Shown here one piece after another: positions 35,664-43,719 of a DNA stretch of 52,416 nt; positions within the stretch are counted from its first letter, which is position 1, and every line of letters begins with the position of its first letter. Source of the DNA: Actinomycetota bacterium (lineage in GTDB: Bacteria; Actinomycetota; Acidimicrobiia; IMCC26256; PALSA-610); NCBI GenBank assembly GCA_005779395.1, contig SXJP01000049.1:1-52416 (forward strand), read 5' to 3'. The notes under the pieces were generated by a model. The model was not told where the DNA came from and did not search any database. It saw only the letters and a list, made by a program, of their open reading frames with translations. The position numbers and the translations under genes were made by a program.

Positions 35664-36328
35664 ATCTTCGAGCGGATCAATAGTTGTTCGCGCTGAAGAA
35701 TTCGGTACTGATTCCGGCCCTCGACAGCGATCCAGCCGAGGTTCGCGAAGGTCGCTATCGCTTTGTTGACGCGTTCACGCGACGCTCCGACCATCCCAGC
35801 TAATTCCTCTTGGGTGACAGGCATCCGGAAATCGTCTTCGCCAGCACTGATCTGAAGCAATCGTTTTGCGGTGCGGCCCGTCACGTCGAGGAACATCGCG
35901 TCGGCGAGTGATTCATCGGTCGACCGCAATCGTCGGGCGAGGATCCGGACGATTGCCCAGAGAACATCGGTGCGTTCGCTAAGGAGGCGCTCCGCATCTA
36001 CGTACTTGATGCTGACTATGTGGGCAGTCCCGAGAGCGCGTACATCAGCGGAGCGCACACCTCCGTCGAACAGGGGCATCTCGCCGAATAGTGCACCAGG
36101 GCCCAGCACAGCGACAACAGACTCACGGCTGTCTTCGCCTCCGCGTATGGAGACAACGACTCGCCCCGAAAAAACGATGTATAACTCGTCCGCGGAGTCG
36201 CCCTGCTCGCAGATGTAATCGTTGCGAGTAACTCTCATTAGTTCCGTGCGGCCGCGGAGGTGCTCAAGAAGATCGGGTGGCATCTGACCGAACAGGTCGG
36301 ACTGGTCAATCACTTTGCTTTTCGTCAT
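35660..36328 (-). CDS. Crp/Fnr-family transcriptional regulator
   Basis: N-terminal cyclic-nucleotide-binding domain (EQGDSADELYIVFSGRVVVSI, VLGPGALFGEMPLFDGGVRSADVRAL) and C-terminal winged helix (MPVTQEELAGMVGASRERVNKAIATF). The phosphate-binding cassette has GEMPL...RSADV, which fits CRP-like rather than Fe-S FNR proteins; no N-terminal Cys cluster. About 222 residues from the ATG at 36328, backed by GAAGGGA nine bases before it; an upstream start at 36385 is possible. Divergent from ispD; binding sites not identified. Confidence 0.9.
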   Translation of the reverse strand: MTKSKVIDQSDLFGQMPPDLLEHLRGRTELMRVTRNDYICEQGDSADELYIVFSGRVVVSIRGGEDSRESVVAVLGPGALFGEMPLFDGGVRSADVRALGTAHIVSIKYVDAERLLSERTDVLWAIVRILARRLRSTDESLADAMFLDVTGRTAKRLLQISAGEDDFRMPVTQEELAGMVGASRERVNKAIATFANLGWIAVEGRNQYRILQREQLLIRSKI

Positions 36329-36493
36329 CGCCCATTTCCCTTCTGGCGTGTAGACCGCGCTGTGCGCATGGGTCAATACCCGCATTACGAGAACTCATCG
36401 GCCGTTCCTGTGCGTTTCCGATGTATTCGAACCGGCGAAGCTGCAAATTCTTCTTACGTCGGGTAACTCAAAGTGTGTGATGGAATACGGAGC

Positions 36494-37126
36494 GTGAGCG
36501 TCTGGGCGATCGTTGTTGCAGCAGGTAACGGCAACCGGTTCGGTGGTGCCAAGCAGTTCGCTCGGCTCGGTAATTCAACGGTTCTCGAGCGGTCGTTAGC
36601 AACGGCTCGCGGTGCGGTCGATCAGGTGGTCGTGGTTCTAGCGGGCGACGCGCAGTGGTCGCCATCTAACGGCGAACTCGCGACCGTCGGTGGGGCCACA
36701 CGCTCAGACTCCGTGCGCGCTGGTTTAGCTCTAGTACCTAACGACGTTGGGATCGTTGTCGTTCACGATGCCGCTCGCCCGTTCGCGACTGGCGCGCTGT
36801 ATCGCTCTGTCATCGACGCGGTGCGCGCCGGTGCGACAGCGGCAGTTCCTGGCGTTGCGGTGGCTGACACCATAAAGCGCACGAGCGGCGTCGAGGTGTT
36901 CGACACACTCGATCGCTCAGACCTCGTCGCAGTGCAAACACCACAGGCTTTCGACGCGGCCGCACTTCGTGAAGCGCACGCCGCAAGCGGAGAAGGCACG
37001 GACGACGCCGCTCTCCTAGAGCGCGCAGGCGCCAAAGTCGTCGTCGTGGACGGTGAACATCGCAATTTCAAGATCACTGTCGCTGCAGATCTCGAGATGG
37101 CTGCGGCGTTATTGGAGGCGACATGA
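36494..37126 (+). CDS. ispD: 2-C-methyl-D-erythritol 4-phosphate cytidylyltransferase
   Basis: MEP isoprenoid pathway. VWAIVVAAGNGNRFGGAKQF is the nucleotidyl-transferase start, VVHDAARPF and VAVADTIKRT follow, and TPQAFDAAALREAHA is typical. The GTG at 36494 gives the usual short N-terminus (MSVWAIV); a GTG at 36473 adds seven residues. It overlaps ispF by four bases. In many actinobacteria carD precedes ispD; here the upstream neighbour is the Crp gene. Confidence 0.94.
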   Translation: MSVWAIVVAAGNGNRFGGAKQFARLGNSTVLERSLATARGAVDQVVVVLAGDAQWSPSNGELATVGGATRSDSVRAGLALVPNDVGIVVVHDAARPFATGALYRSVIDAVRAGATAAVPGVAVADTIKRTSGVEVFDTLDRSDLVAVQTPQAFDAAALREAHAASGEGTDDAALLERAGAKVVVVDGEHRNFKITVAADLEMAAALLEAT

Positions 37127-37602
37127 ACATGCGAGTCGGACTCGGCTACGACATCCACCCGTTTGCAACCGCCGACTCCGACAGGCCCCTCGTGTTGGCT
37201 GGCTTAACGATCGCGAATGCCGTCGGGCTCGTTGGCCACTCAGATGCCGATGCTGTTGCTCACGCGGTTGCGGATGCGATCCTCGGTGCCGCTGGGTTAG
37301 GCGACCTAGGCACACTCTTCCCAGCGAGCGATTCTCATTACAGAGATGCTGACTCAATGGTCATGTTGCGCGAGGTTGTTGCGCTAGCGGCAGCAGACGG
37401 TTGGGTAGTCGGCAATATCGACGTTGTGATCAACGCAGAAGTACCAAGACTCGCGCCACATATTGAAGCAATGAAATCCAACCTCGTAGCGGCCTTACGT
37501 TGCGATGCTGTGAATCTCAAACCGAAACGCGGCGAGGGGCTAGGTGCTGTAGGTAGGAGCGAAGGTATCGCCGTACAAGCCGTCGTGATGCTCACGACGT
37601 AA
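37123..37602 (+). CDS. ispF: 2-C-methyl-D-erythritol 2,4-cyclodiphosphate synthase
   Basis: MEP pathway zinc enzyme. VGLGYDIHPF supplies metal ligands; GHSDADAVAHAVADAILGAAGLGDLG (Asp and His) and KPKRGEGLGAVGRSEGI (TTE/CDP region variant) complete the site. 159 residues; start in the ATGA overlap with ispD. The two genes act in consecutive branches of the same pathway, which supports the calls. Confidence 0.96.
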   Translation: MNMRVGLGYDIHPFATADSDRPLVLAGLTIANAVGLVGHSDADAVAHAVADAILGAAGLGDLGTLFPASDSHYRDADSMVMLREVVALAAADGWVVGNIDVVINAEVPRLAPHIEAMKSNLVAALRCDAVNLKPKRGEGLGAVGRSEGIAVQAVVMLTT

Positions 37603-37613
37603 ATTACGAAGCA

Positions 37614-38981
37614 ATGTTGCGCATCTACGACACTGCGGCGCGTTCCGTGCGCGACTTCGAGCCACGAACCGCTGGCAAGGTCTCGATGTATGTGTGCGGA
37701 GTCACGCCCTACGACGCTCCGCATCTTGGTCACGGTCGCACAGCCGTCACATTCGACGTAATCCGGCGCTATCTCGCTTGGCGGGGCTACGAGGTCGAGT
37801 TCGTAACCAATGTCACGGATATCGAAGACAAGATCATCGCCCGCGCGAGTGAACAGGGGATTACCGAACCTGAACTCGCAGCGAAGTTTGAGAAGATGTA
37901 CTTCGACCAACTCGATCGTCTCGGAGTGCAACCGCCAGATCACTTGCCACGTGCAACAGAGTTCATCGCGCAGATCCACGCGCTCATCGCTGAGCTAATC
38001 GCGATGGGCCGCGCCTACGCGATCGAAGGCTCCGGTGCTTATTTCAAGGTTGACTCGCTCGGCACTTACGGCAAGCTTTCGCACAGAACACTCGAGCAAC
38101 TTTTGGAGAGTGCTGGCGCTCGAGTCGACGTAGACGAAGACAAACGCAGCCCAGTCGACTTCGCCTTATGGAAGGCTGCTAAGCCTGGCGAGCCTGCATG
38201 GGAATCGCCTTGGGGCGCGGGGCGTCCTGGTTGGCATATCGAGTGTTCGGCAATGGCTCTAGAGATTCTTGGCGAGGACTTCGATCTGCACGGTGGCGGG
38301 AGCGACCTCGTTTTCCCGCATCACGAAAACGAGATAGCGCAGGCCGAAGGTGCTGGCCATCCGTTCGCCCGCTACTGGATGCATGGCGGCATGGTCATGG
38401 TAGGCAAAGAAAAGATGGGCAAGTCGCTCGGCAACATGCTGAGCCTCTCGGACGCGATCGACGTGCATGGGCCACGTTCGTTCCGATGGCTAGTAGCTCA
38501 ACACCACTATCGCAATCAGCTAGAGATCAACGACGAAGCTCTAACCGCTGCGCGCGCAACTATCGAGGGCTACGACGCATTGGCTCGGCGTTTGCGTGCG
38601 GCTGGCGCGCCGATGGTCGCCGTTGGTGACACGAGCGCCTTCGCAGACGTAATGGACAACGATTTCGACACACCAAATGGAGTTGCTGTAATTGCTGGCT
38701 GGCGACGAGACGCCAACACCGCTCTGGACGCCGGCAACCTTGACGATGCTGCGAAGTCATTTGCTCTCGTGGTCGATGCGATGGGAGCACTCGGCATCGT
38801 TCTAGACGACGGCAGTTCAACAGGAGAAGACGCGAGTGCGATCGACGTGCTCGTACAGCAGCGGACAGATGCTCGGGCTAACCGTGATTTCGCAGAGGCT
38901 GACCGCGTGCGAGATGAACTAACGGTGCTCGGTGTTGTTCTCGAAGATACGCCTACTGGAACGATCTGGCACAGGCTGTGA
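37614..38981 (+). CDS. cysS: Cysteinyl-tRNA synthetase
   Basis: Class I synthetase. YVCGVTPYDAPHLGHGRTAV contains the HIGH-like HLGH and zinc Cys; GWHIECSAM and HHENEIAQAEG supply further zinc ligands; KEKMGKSLGNM is the KMSKS signature. 455 residues. GTGA overlap with rlmB downstream. Follows ispF by 11 bases, as in many actinobacteria. Confidence 0.97.
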   Translation: MLRIYDTAARSVRDFEPRTAGKVSMYVCGVTPYDAPHLGHGRTAVTFDVIRRYLAWRGYEVEFVTNVTDIEDKIIARASEQGITEPELAAKFEKMYFDQLDRLGVQPPDHLPRATEFIAQIHALIAELIAMGRAYAIEGSGAYFKVDSLGTYGKLSHRTLEQLLESAGARVDVDEDKRSPVDFALWKAAKPGEPAWESPWGAGRPGWHIECSAMALEILGEDFDLHGGGSDLVFPHHENEIAQAEGAGHPFARYWMHGGMVMVGKEKMGKSLGNMLSLSDAIDVHGPRSFRWLVAQHHYRNQLEINDEALTAARATIEGYDALARRLRAAGAPMVAVGDTSAFADVMDNDFDTPNGVAVIAGWRRDANTALDAGNLDDAAKSFALVVDAMGALGIVLDDGSSTGEDASAIDVLVQQRTDARANRDFAEADRVRDELTVLGVVLEDTPTGTIWHRL

Positions 38982-39787
38982 GCTACAAACAATCCGGCGG
39001 TGGCGGTCGCAAGCAACAAAAACCTCGCGAGCAACAATCTGAGCAAGTACCGCATGGCTTAGGAGGCGACCAGGTAGAGGGTCGTCAGGCCGTGAAGGAG
39101 TTGCTTGCCGTCGGACGCAGGCGCGTGAAGGCCGTGTATCTGTCGATGTCTGTCGATTCGTCGCCAGTCATCGAGGAAATTATTGAACTTGCTGGGCCGC
39201 TCTTGCGCCGGGTTCCTGCAGAGAAATTGGTTTCGATGGCGCGATGCGAAGGTCATCAGGGTGTCGTCGCGAATGCTGCGCCTTTGCGCGCTGCTGATCT
39301 CGACGAACTCTTAGCCGACCCAACCGCGTTCTTGATTGCGCTCGACGGCGTCACCGACCCTGGGAATCTCGGGGCGATTTTGCGCAGTGCTGCAGCGTTC
39401 GGCGCGACTGGTGTAGTTCTCCCGAAGCATCGCAGCGCGCATGTAACGCCGACAGTCGCGAAGGCGGCAGCTGGCGCGATCGAACATCTTGAGATAACCC
39501 AAGTAAGCGGAATCGGCTCGTCTATGGAACGCGCAAAACGTGCTGGCGTTTGGACTGTAGGTCTGGCCGCGTGCGGCAAGACAAGTATCGAGAATCTGAC
39601 AGTCGCTGATGCGCCGGTGATGTTGGTAGTCGGGAGCGAAGGCGAAGGACTTTCGCGGCTAGTTGAACAACGTTGCGATGTCGTTGCGTTCATTCCGATT
39701 GCTTCGACAACAGAGTCGCTGAATGCTTCGACAGCAGCAGCTATCGCCTGCCACGAGGTCGCTAGGCGCAGAAGGGCAGCTTGTTAG
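38978..39787 (+). CDS. rlmB: 23S rRNA 2'-O-methyltransferase, SpoU/TrmH family
   Basis: SPOUT-fold RNA methylase. A short basic Gly/Gln-rich N-terminus precedes a substrate-binding domain (VEGRQAVKELLAVG). The catalytic domain has ALDGVTDPGNLGAILRSAAAFG (motif 1), LVVGSEGEGLSRLV (motif 2) and IPIASTTESLNASTAAAIA (motif 3). 269 residues, GTG start overlapping cysS. RlmB is favoured over another TrmH-type enzyme because of the cysS linkage. Confidence 0.93.
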   Translation: MSYKQSGGGGRKQQKPREQQSEQVPHGLGGDQVEGRQAVKELLAVGRRRVKAVYLSMSVDSSPVIEEIIELAGPLLRRVPAEKLVSMARCEGHQGVVANAAPLRAADLDELLADPTAFLIALDGVTDPGNLGAILRSAAAFGATGVVLPKHRSAHVTPTVAKAAAGAIEHLEITQVSGIGSSMERAKRAGVWTVGLAACGKTSIENLTVADAPVMLVVGSEGEGLSRLVEQRCDVVAFIPIASTTESLNASTAAAIACHEVARRRRAAC

Positions 39788-39809
39788 TAGCCTCTCGCTA
39801 CAAAGTTTC

Positions 39810-39885
39810 GCCGGGTTAGCTCAGCTGGCAGAGCAACGCACTTGTAATGCGTAGGTCGTGGGTTCGATTCCCACATCCGGCTCCA
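39810..39885 (+). tRNA. tRNA-Thr (anticodon TGT)
   Basis: Acceptor GCCGGGT with ATCCGGC; D-arm GCTC-AGCTGGCA-GAGC; anticodon stem ACGCA/TGCGT with loop CTTGTAA, hence anticodon TGT (codon ACA); T-arm GTGGG-TTCGATT-CCCAC; encoded CCA. 76 bases, 22 bases after rlmB. No repeat of its 3' end is seen nearby, unlike the tRNA-Thr at 11075. Confidence 0.95.
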
Positions 39886-39962
39886 AACATTTCATCTAGA
39901 TGCCTTGGTTTAGCTACAGGTATCCGCGCTTTGGTGGCGCGCGTCTGCTCAAATCCTGAGGT

Positions 39963-40244
39963 ATGTCCACCGATCGAAGTTCGCGTCATCGAGAACTAGA
40001 CGACAACGAGCGCGCGGTGTTGGATTTCGAGCGAGGCTGGTGGTTGCGCGACGGCTCTAAGGACTCTGAGATTCGTGCCTGCTTCGAGGTTTCTGGAACC
40101 ACTTATTACAGGGGTCTCGCGTCTCTTATCGAGTTACGAGCGGCTTTCGACTATGACCCTCTCACAGTTCTGAGGCTTAGGCGACAGCGCGATGCGCGGC
40201 GCAGAGTCAGGTTCGAGGGACCGCAAATCAGCCGTAATTCCTAG
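39963..40244 (+). CDS. DUF3263 family protein
   Basis: 93 residues. LDDNERAVLDFERGWWLRDGSKDSEIRACFEVSGTTYYRGL is the recognisable actinobacterial DUF3263 pattern (helix-turn-helix-like, followed by a basic arm RLRRQRDARRRVRF). Function is not established; the basic tail suggests nucleic-acid contact. The linkage to the LytR_C gene downstream is typical of actinobacteria and supports the family call. Confidence 0.85.
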   Translation: MSTDRSSRHRELDDNERAVLDFERGWWLRDGSKDSEIRACFEVSGTTYYRGLASLIELRAAFDYDPLTVLRLRRQRDARRRVRFEGPQISRNS

Positions 40245-40333
40245 AGATTGCGATATTTCTCGACCCGAAGTAATTTTTGCGAATTCGCACAGACCGGTCG
40301 TCATGAGCGACCCACATAAGGCAGGATAAGTCC

Positions 40334-40903
40334 ATGGCCAACCGTCGAGGTAAGAGCAAGCAGAGCATGAATCTTGGGGCACCCAACCGGTCGCGGGAGT
40401 CGGGCTCCAAAGTTGGCGCTGAAGCCACGATCGCGTCTGTCCGCGGTCTGGTGCTAGTCGCCGTCGCGGTCATCGTCGGGGTCGTATTGCTACAGGTCGT
40501 CGACGATGGCACCCCGAAGGCCGACAAGACCCCGACGGAAACTACGACTACCACCGACCGGTCGGCGTCGACCACAGCCACCACTGTTGAGCCGACTGAA
40601 CTCATCCCTACTTCAGAATTAAGAGTCCAGGTATTGAATGGTCGCGGAGTCTCTGGTGTTGCGGGCGAGATGACAGAAGCCTTGCGCGCTAAGGGTTATA
40701 CCAGCATCCTCGACCCAGGCGACGCTGAGCTTCGTGAAGGTGACGCTGTTGCGTGCAAAGACGGTCTCACAGGCGAAGCTGCCCTGTTAGTCACCCAGGT
40801 GGGCGAAGGCACGGTCGCTGAGTCAATGCCAGACCCGCTTCCTGGTGGTGCCGACTCGACTGCTGATTGTCTCGTTATCCTCGGCAGTGCCGCTAGCGCC
40901 TAA
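40334..40903 (+). CDS. Membrane-anchored LytR C-terminal domain protein
   Basis: 189 residues. A basic cytoplasmic N-terminus, one transmembrane helix (RGLVLVAVAVIVGVVLLQVV, about 37-56), a Thr/Ser-rich extracytoplasmic linker (TETTTTTDRSASTTATT), then a LytR_C domain (ELRVQVLNGRGVSGVAGEMTEALRAKGY). No CpsA-type catalytic domain is present. A cell-envelope role is likely. ATG with AGGA 8 bases upstream. Ends overlapping the convergent M20 gene by 11 bases. Confidence 0.88.
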   Translation: MANRRGKSKQSMNLGAPNRSRESGSKVGAEATIASVRGLVLVAVAVIVGVVLLQVVDDGTPKADKTPTETTTTTDRSASTTATTVEPTELIPTSELRVQVLNGRGVSGVAGEMTEALRAKGYTSILDPGDAELREGDAVACKDGLTGEAALLVTQVGEGTVAESMPDPLPGGADSTADCLVILGSAASA

Positions 40904-42053
40904 TTAGCTCGTCTCGTAGCGGGCCTCTCGCCGCACCAATAGCGGTTAGTGCCATACCAAGCGCGCCATGCATCACGGCATTATCAGCAGACTCATTGAT
41001 ACACGCAGCAGCGAACTCAGGCTGATGATTCACAGCACCAGCAGTATCGATACCAATAGTCGGATGTATCGACGGCATCGCTAGTGAGACATTGCCCATG
41101 TCGGTGCTGAACGTCATCTCGTTGGCGTCGTCGTAATTGTGACCGAGTGCAATTGTGGCTTCGCGATAAAGCTCGACGAGGCCAGCGTGGTGTTCCATGT
41201 GTGAGTAGATCGGGCATTCGGCTTCGAACTCGACGCTCGCACCGGTGGCGATCGCTCCAGCATGAAAGCAGGCTTCGACGCGCGGAAGAACCTTGTGTAC
41301 TGCTGCGATCGTGGCTGAACGGACCATCCAGTCGCCCTCGGTGTGCGCAGGGATGATGTTGGCAGCGTCGCCACCTTTGGTAATGAAACCGTGTACCTGG
41401 TCGGTGGCGCGAAGGTGTTGGCGCAAGAGGCCAATCGCGGTCTGCGCGACAACAAAAGCGTCCGCTGCGTTGACGCCAAGTTGTGGCGCTGCTGCCGCAT
41501 GAGATTCTTTGCCTGTGTAACGCACACGAAAGTGCGAGACAGCACTCACACGTGGGCGCAAGCCATCGATCGGCGCTGGATGAACCATGAGTGATGCGTG
41601 GATTCCATCGAATGCACCACGTTCGAGCATTAGTACTTTGCCACCACCGCCTTCTTCTGCTGGCGTGCCGAGTATCGAAAGCGTGATACCTAGATCGTCA
41701 ACTAGTGGCGCAAGGGCCAGACCAGCGCCCACGGCGGCAGCAGCGATGATGTTGTGACCGCACGCGTGACCAACGGCGGGGAGCGCGTCGTACTCGGCGC
41801 ATATAGATAGGTGCAATGGGCCGGTACCGACTCGCGCGACGAAAGCTGTCGGCAGATCGCAGATTCCGAAGTCGACATCTAGCCCACGATCCGAGAGGAA
41901 CCCGGCTACCCATGCACTCGACTTTTCCTCTTCAAATTTGAGTTCTGGATGAGCGTGAATGCTGTGCGACAAGCTGACAAGGTCGGTTTGGAGTCCAGTG
42001 ATCGTGGCTCGTGCTAGGTCTCTCGGGTCGACGTTTGTTGCCATGTCTGCCAC
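40893..42053 (-). CDS. M20 family amidohydrolase (AbgB/M20D-like)
   Basis: 386 residues. Early HPELKFEE, metal-binding and catalytic CAEYDALPAVGHACGHN, then PAEEGGGGKVLML and a dimerisation domain (SHAAAAPQLGVNAADAFV, AANIIPAHTEGDWMVR), ending FSTDMGNVSLAMPSIHPT. This matches the p-aminobenzoyl-glutamate/amino-acid amide hydrolase branch. In this folate-gene-rich genome an aminobenzoyl-glutamate role is tempting but not shown. Start ATG 42053 or 42044. No signal peptide. Confidence 0.9.
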   Translation of the reverse strand: MADMATNVDPRDLARATITGLQTDLVSLSHSIHAHPELKFEEEKSSAWVAGFLSDRGLDVDFGICDLPTAFVARVGTGPLHLSICAEYDALPAVGHACGHNIIAAAAVGAGLALAPLVDDLGITLSILGTPAEEGGGGKVLMLERGAFDGIHASLMVHPAPIDGLRPRVSAVSHFRVRYTGKESHAAAAPQLGVNAADAFVVAQTAIGLLRQHLRATDQVHGFITKGGDAANIIPAHTEGDWMVRSATIAAVHKVLPRVEACFHAGAIATGASVEFEAECPIYSHMEHHAGLVELYREATIALGHNYDDANEMTFSTDMGNVSLAMPSIHPTIGIDTAGAVNHQPEFAAACINESADNAVMHGALGMALTAIGAARGPLRDELIRR

Positions 42054-42105
42054 GATATGCCCGCCGGAACGAATCGTCGGTAGTTAGTCCGTAGGCTTCG
42101 GCCTC

Positions 42106-43128
42106 GTGCACGCGGTCGTTTGTCCAGACAAGTTTCGAGGATCGCTGACGGCCTCTCAAGCAAGCTCGGCAATTTCTTCGGGCATTCGCCGCGCTGGGAT
42201 TGAAGACGTCCGCGAACTACCGATGGCCGATGGAGGCGAAGGCATCGTCGATGCACTCATCGCTTGTGTAGGCGGTTCGATACGAACAGCGCGTGTGACC
42301 GGGCCGCTTGGGGGAATGGTCGATGCGGAGTACGCACTTTTGCGCAACGGCACAGCCGTCGTTGAGATGGCACGAGCTAGTGGGCTTGCGTTGGTGGCCG
42401 GGCGCAACGACGCGCTGCGCGCATCGACTCGCGGCACAGGTGAACTCATCGCTGCCGCTGCGCGCGGTGGTTGCAAACGAATCATTGTCGGCGTTGGTGG
42501 AAGCGCGTCGACCGATGGTGGTCTAGCAGCGGTAGAGGCCCTCGGATGGCGCTTGCCAAATGTCGAGGTGGTCGTAGCGTGCGACGTCACGACAACGTTT
42601 CTCGATGCAGGCACTGTTTACGGTCCACAGAAGGGTGCGAGCGCAGCAGAGGTCGCGCTACTCACCAGACGACTTCGTACGATCGCGACCACCTACATGG
42701 AACGCTCCGGTTTCGATGTCCGACAGATCGAACATGGCGGCGCGGCTGGCGGCCTTGCTGGAGGGTTGGCTGCACTCGGTGCGCGCCTAGAGCCAGGAAT
42801 CGAAGTCGTTGCCGACGCGGTTGGTCTGGACGATGTTCTTAGTGGCGCGACGCTCGTTATTACTGGCGAAGGCAAACTCGACATGACGAGCATGGCCGGC
42901 AAGGTCGTGGGCGGCGTAATCGAACGCGCCGAGGAATGGGAAGTACCGCACAGAGCCATCATTTGTGGGGAAGCAACAACTGATGCCCGCAAGGCATTCG
43001 AAACCAACGACACGCAAGTGTTGGCTCTAGTAGATCGAGTCTGGAATGTCGGCGAAGCATTCGCGCGTGCAGCATTGCTCTGTGAAGAAGCAGCAATCGA
43101 AGCAACAAGAATCGCGCTCGGTCGCTGA
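42106..43128 (+). CDS. Glycerate kinase (type I family)
   Basis: 340 residues. DKFRGSLTASQASSAISSGIRRAG, LPMADGGEGIVDAL, VVEMARASGLALV, IIVGVGGSASTDGG and VITGEGKLDMTSMAGKVVGGV are the family landmarks in order. It phosphorylates glycerate (to 2-phosphoglycerate in most characterised members). gpgS, 0.6 kb away, makes a glucosylated phosphoglycerate, so the two may share a glycerate-based osmolyte or polysaccharide route (inference). GTG start. Confidence 0.93.
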   Translation: MHAVVCPDKFRGSLTASQASSAISSGIRRAGIEDVRELPMADGGEGIVDALIACVGGSIRTARVTGPLGGMVDAEYALLRNGTAVVEMARASGLALVAGRNDALRASTRGTGELIAAAARGGCKRIIVGVGGSASTDGGLAAVEALGWRLPNVEVVVACDVTTTFLDAGTVYGPQKGASAAEVALLTRRLRTIATTYMERSGFDVRQIEHGGAAGGLAGGLAALGARLEPGIEVVADAVGLDDVLSGATLVITGEGKLDMTSMAGKVVGGVIERAEEWEVPHRAIICGEATTDARKAFETNDTQVLALVDRVWNVGEAFARAALLCEEAAIEATRIALGR

Positions 43129-43160
43129 AGAGTGAAGGGTTTGACCGCTGCGGAGCAATC

Positions 43161-43176
43161 GTCAACATTTGTTGAC
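43161..43176. promoter_or_regulatory. Inverted repeat, possible operator of the toxin-antitoxin pair
   Basis: GTCAAC-ATTT-GTTGAC is a perfect 6-bp palindrome. It ends in TTGACA (43172-43177), which could serve as a -35, about 35 bases before the decayed toxin gene. Autoregulatory operators overlapping promoters are usual for such pairs. Inference only. Confidence 0.4.
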
Positions 43177-43210
43177 AAATCGGTGTTGAGCCAGGCAACA
43201 TGGAAGATGG

Positions 43211-43432
43211 ATGGATATCGAAATGAGTGCACGGAAGCACTGAATTGATGATCATGACATGATGCATGCATACCGGAATCATTGGAAAGCATTCGCGACA
43301 AACGACGATGCTGTCACTATGTATATCGGTCCCACGCTATCTGGCATCCCAATCGAAGTTGGCGTTGTGGTTGACGAGGGTGGGGAAGTAATCGTTCACG
43401 CGATGGTGGCTCGGTCAAAGTTCCTGAAATGA
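43211..43432 (+). pseudogene. Toxin-like gene with a premature TGA (codon 11)
   Basis: The frame from ATG 43211 reads MDIEMSARKH, then TGA (43241-43243), then IDDHDMMHAYRNHWKAF and MYIGPTLSGIPIEVGVVV, ending VIVHAMVARSKFLK. This is the layout of a small actinobacterial toxin-like family, (R)KHGI...HAYRN...IGP...LEVGVV...IHAMxARxKFL, in which a glycine normally follows the KH. The TGA is one base away from that glycine codon (GGA). An ATG at 43259 could still give a truncated 57-residue product. The last codon overlaps the antitoxin start (ATGA), the usual coupling of such pairs. Family recognised from memory; no formal name assigned. Confidence 0.6.
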
Positions 43433-43713
43433 TGGTGGATCCAGTGACTAAATCGACACGTGCGGCGAAAGCCGCGGCGCTCGAAAAATGGGCTGCCGTG
43501 GTCGACTCGGCCGAGTTGATTGAGGCCGACACAACTGTGTTGCGCCATCTTGGAGAAATATCAGCACAGAGAGACGCGCTAGATGCCGATGTTAGAGCCG
43601 CGGTCGATGAAGCTCGTCGTTGCAAAAAATCGTGGAGCGAAATCGGAACGATGCTCGGAGTCTCGACGCAAGCCGCTCAGCGAAAGTATTCAACACGCTC
43701 GAATGATGCTTGA
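43429..43713 (+). CDS. Antitoxin-like helix-turn-helix protein
   Basis: 94 residues, intact. An N-terminal Lys/Ala-rich helix and a long amphipathic helix (LRHLGEISAQRDALDADVRAAVDEARRC) precede a C-terminal HTH (KSWSEIGTMLGVSTQAAQRKYS, about 67-88). The start overlaps the stop of the toxin-like gene. Proteins of this type commonly accompany the small toxin family upstream and repress their own operon. Two start codons in tandem (ATGATG). Confidence 0.65.
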   Translation: MMVDPVTKSTRAAKAAALEKWAAVVDSAELIEADTTVLRHLGEISAQRDALDADVRAAVDEARRCKKSWSEIGTMLGVSTQAAQRKYSTRSNDA

Positions 43714-43719
43714 GTTGTT

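Noticed and set aside
43211..43432. Recoding of TGA as a sense codon in the toxin-like gene
   Set aside because: Many genes here end in TGA (for example tilS, hpt, cysS), and no selenocysteine-type context is visible, so a simple nonsense change is more likely.
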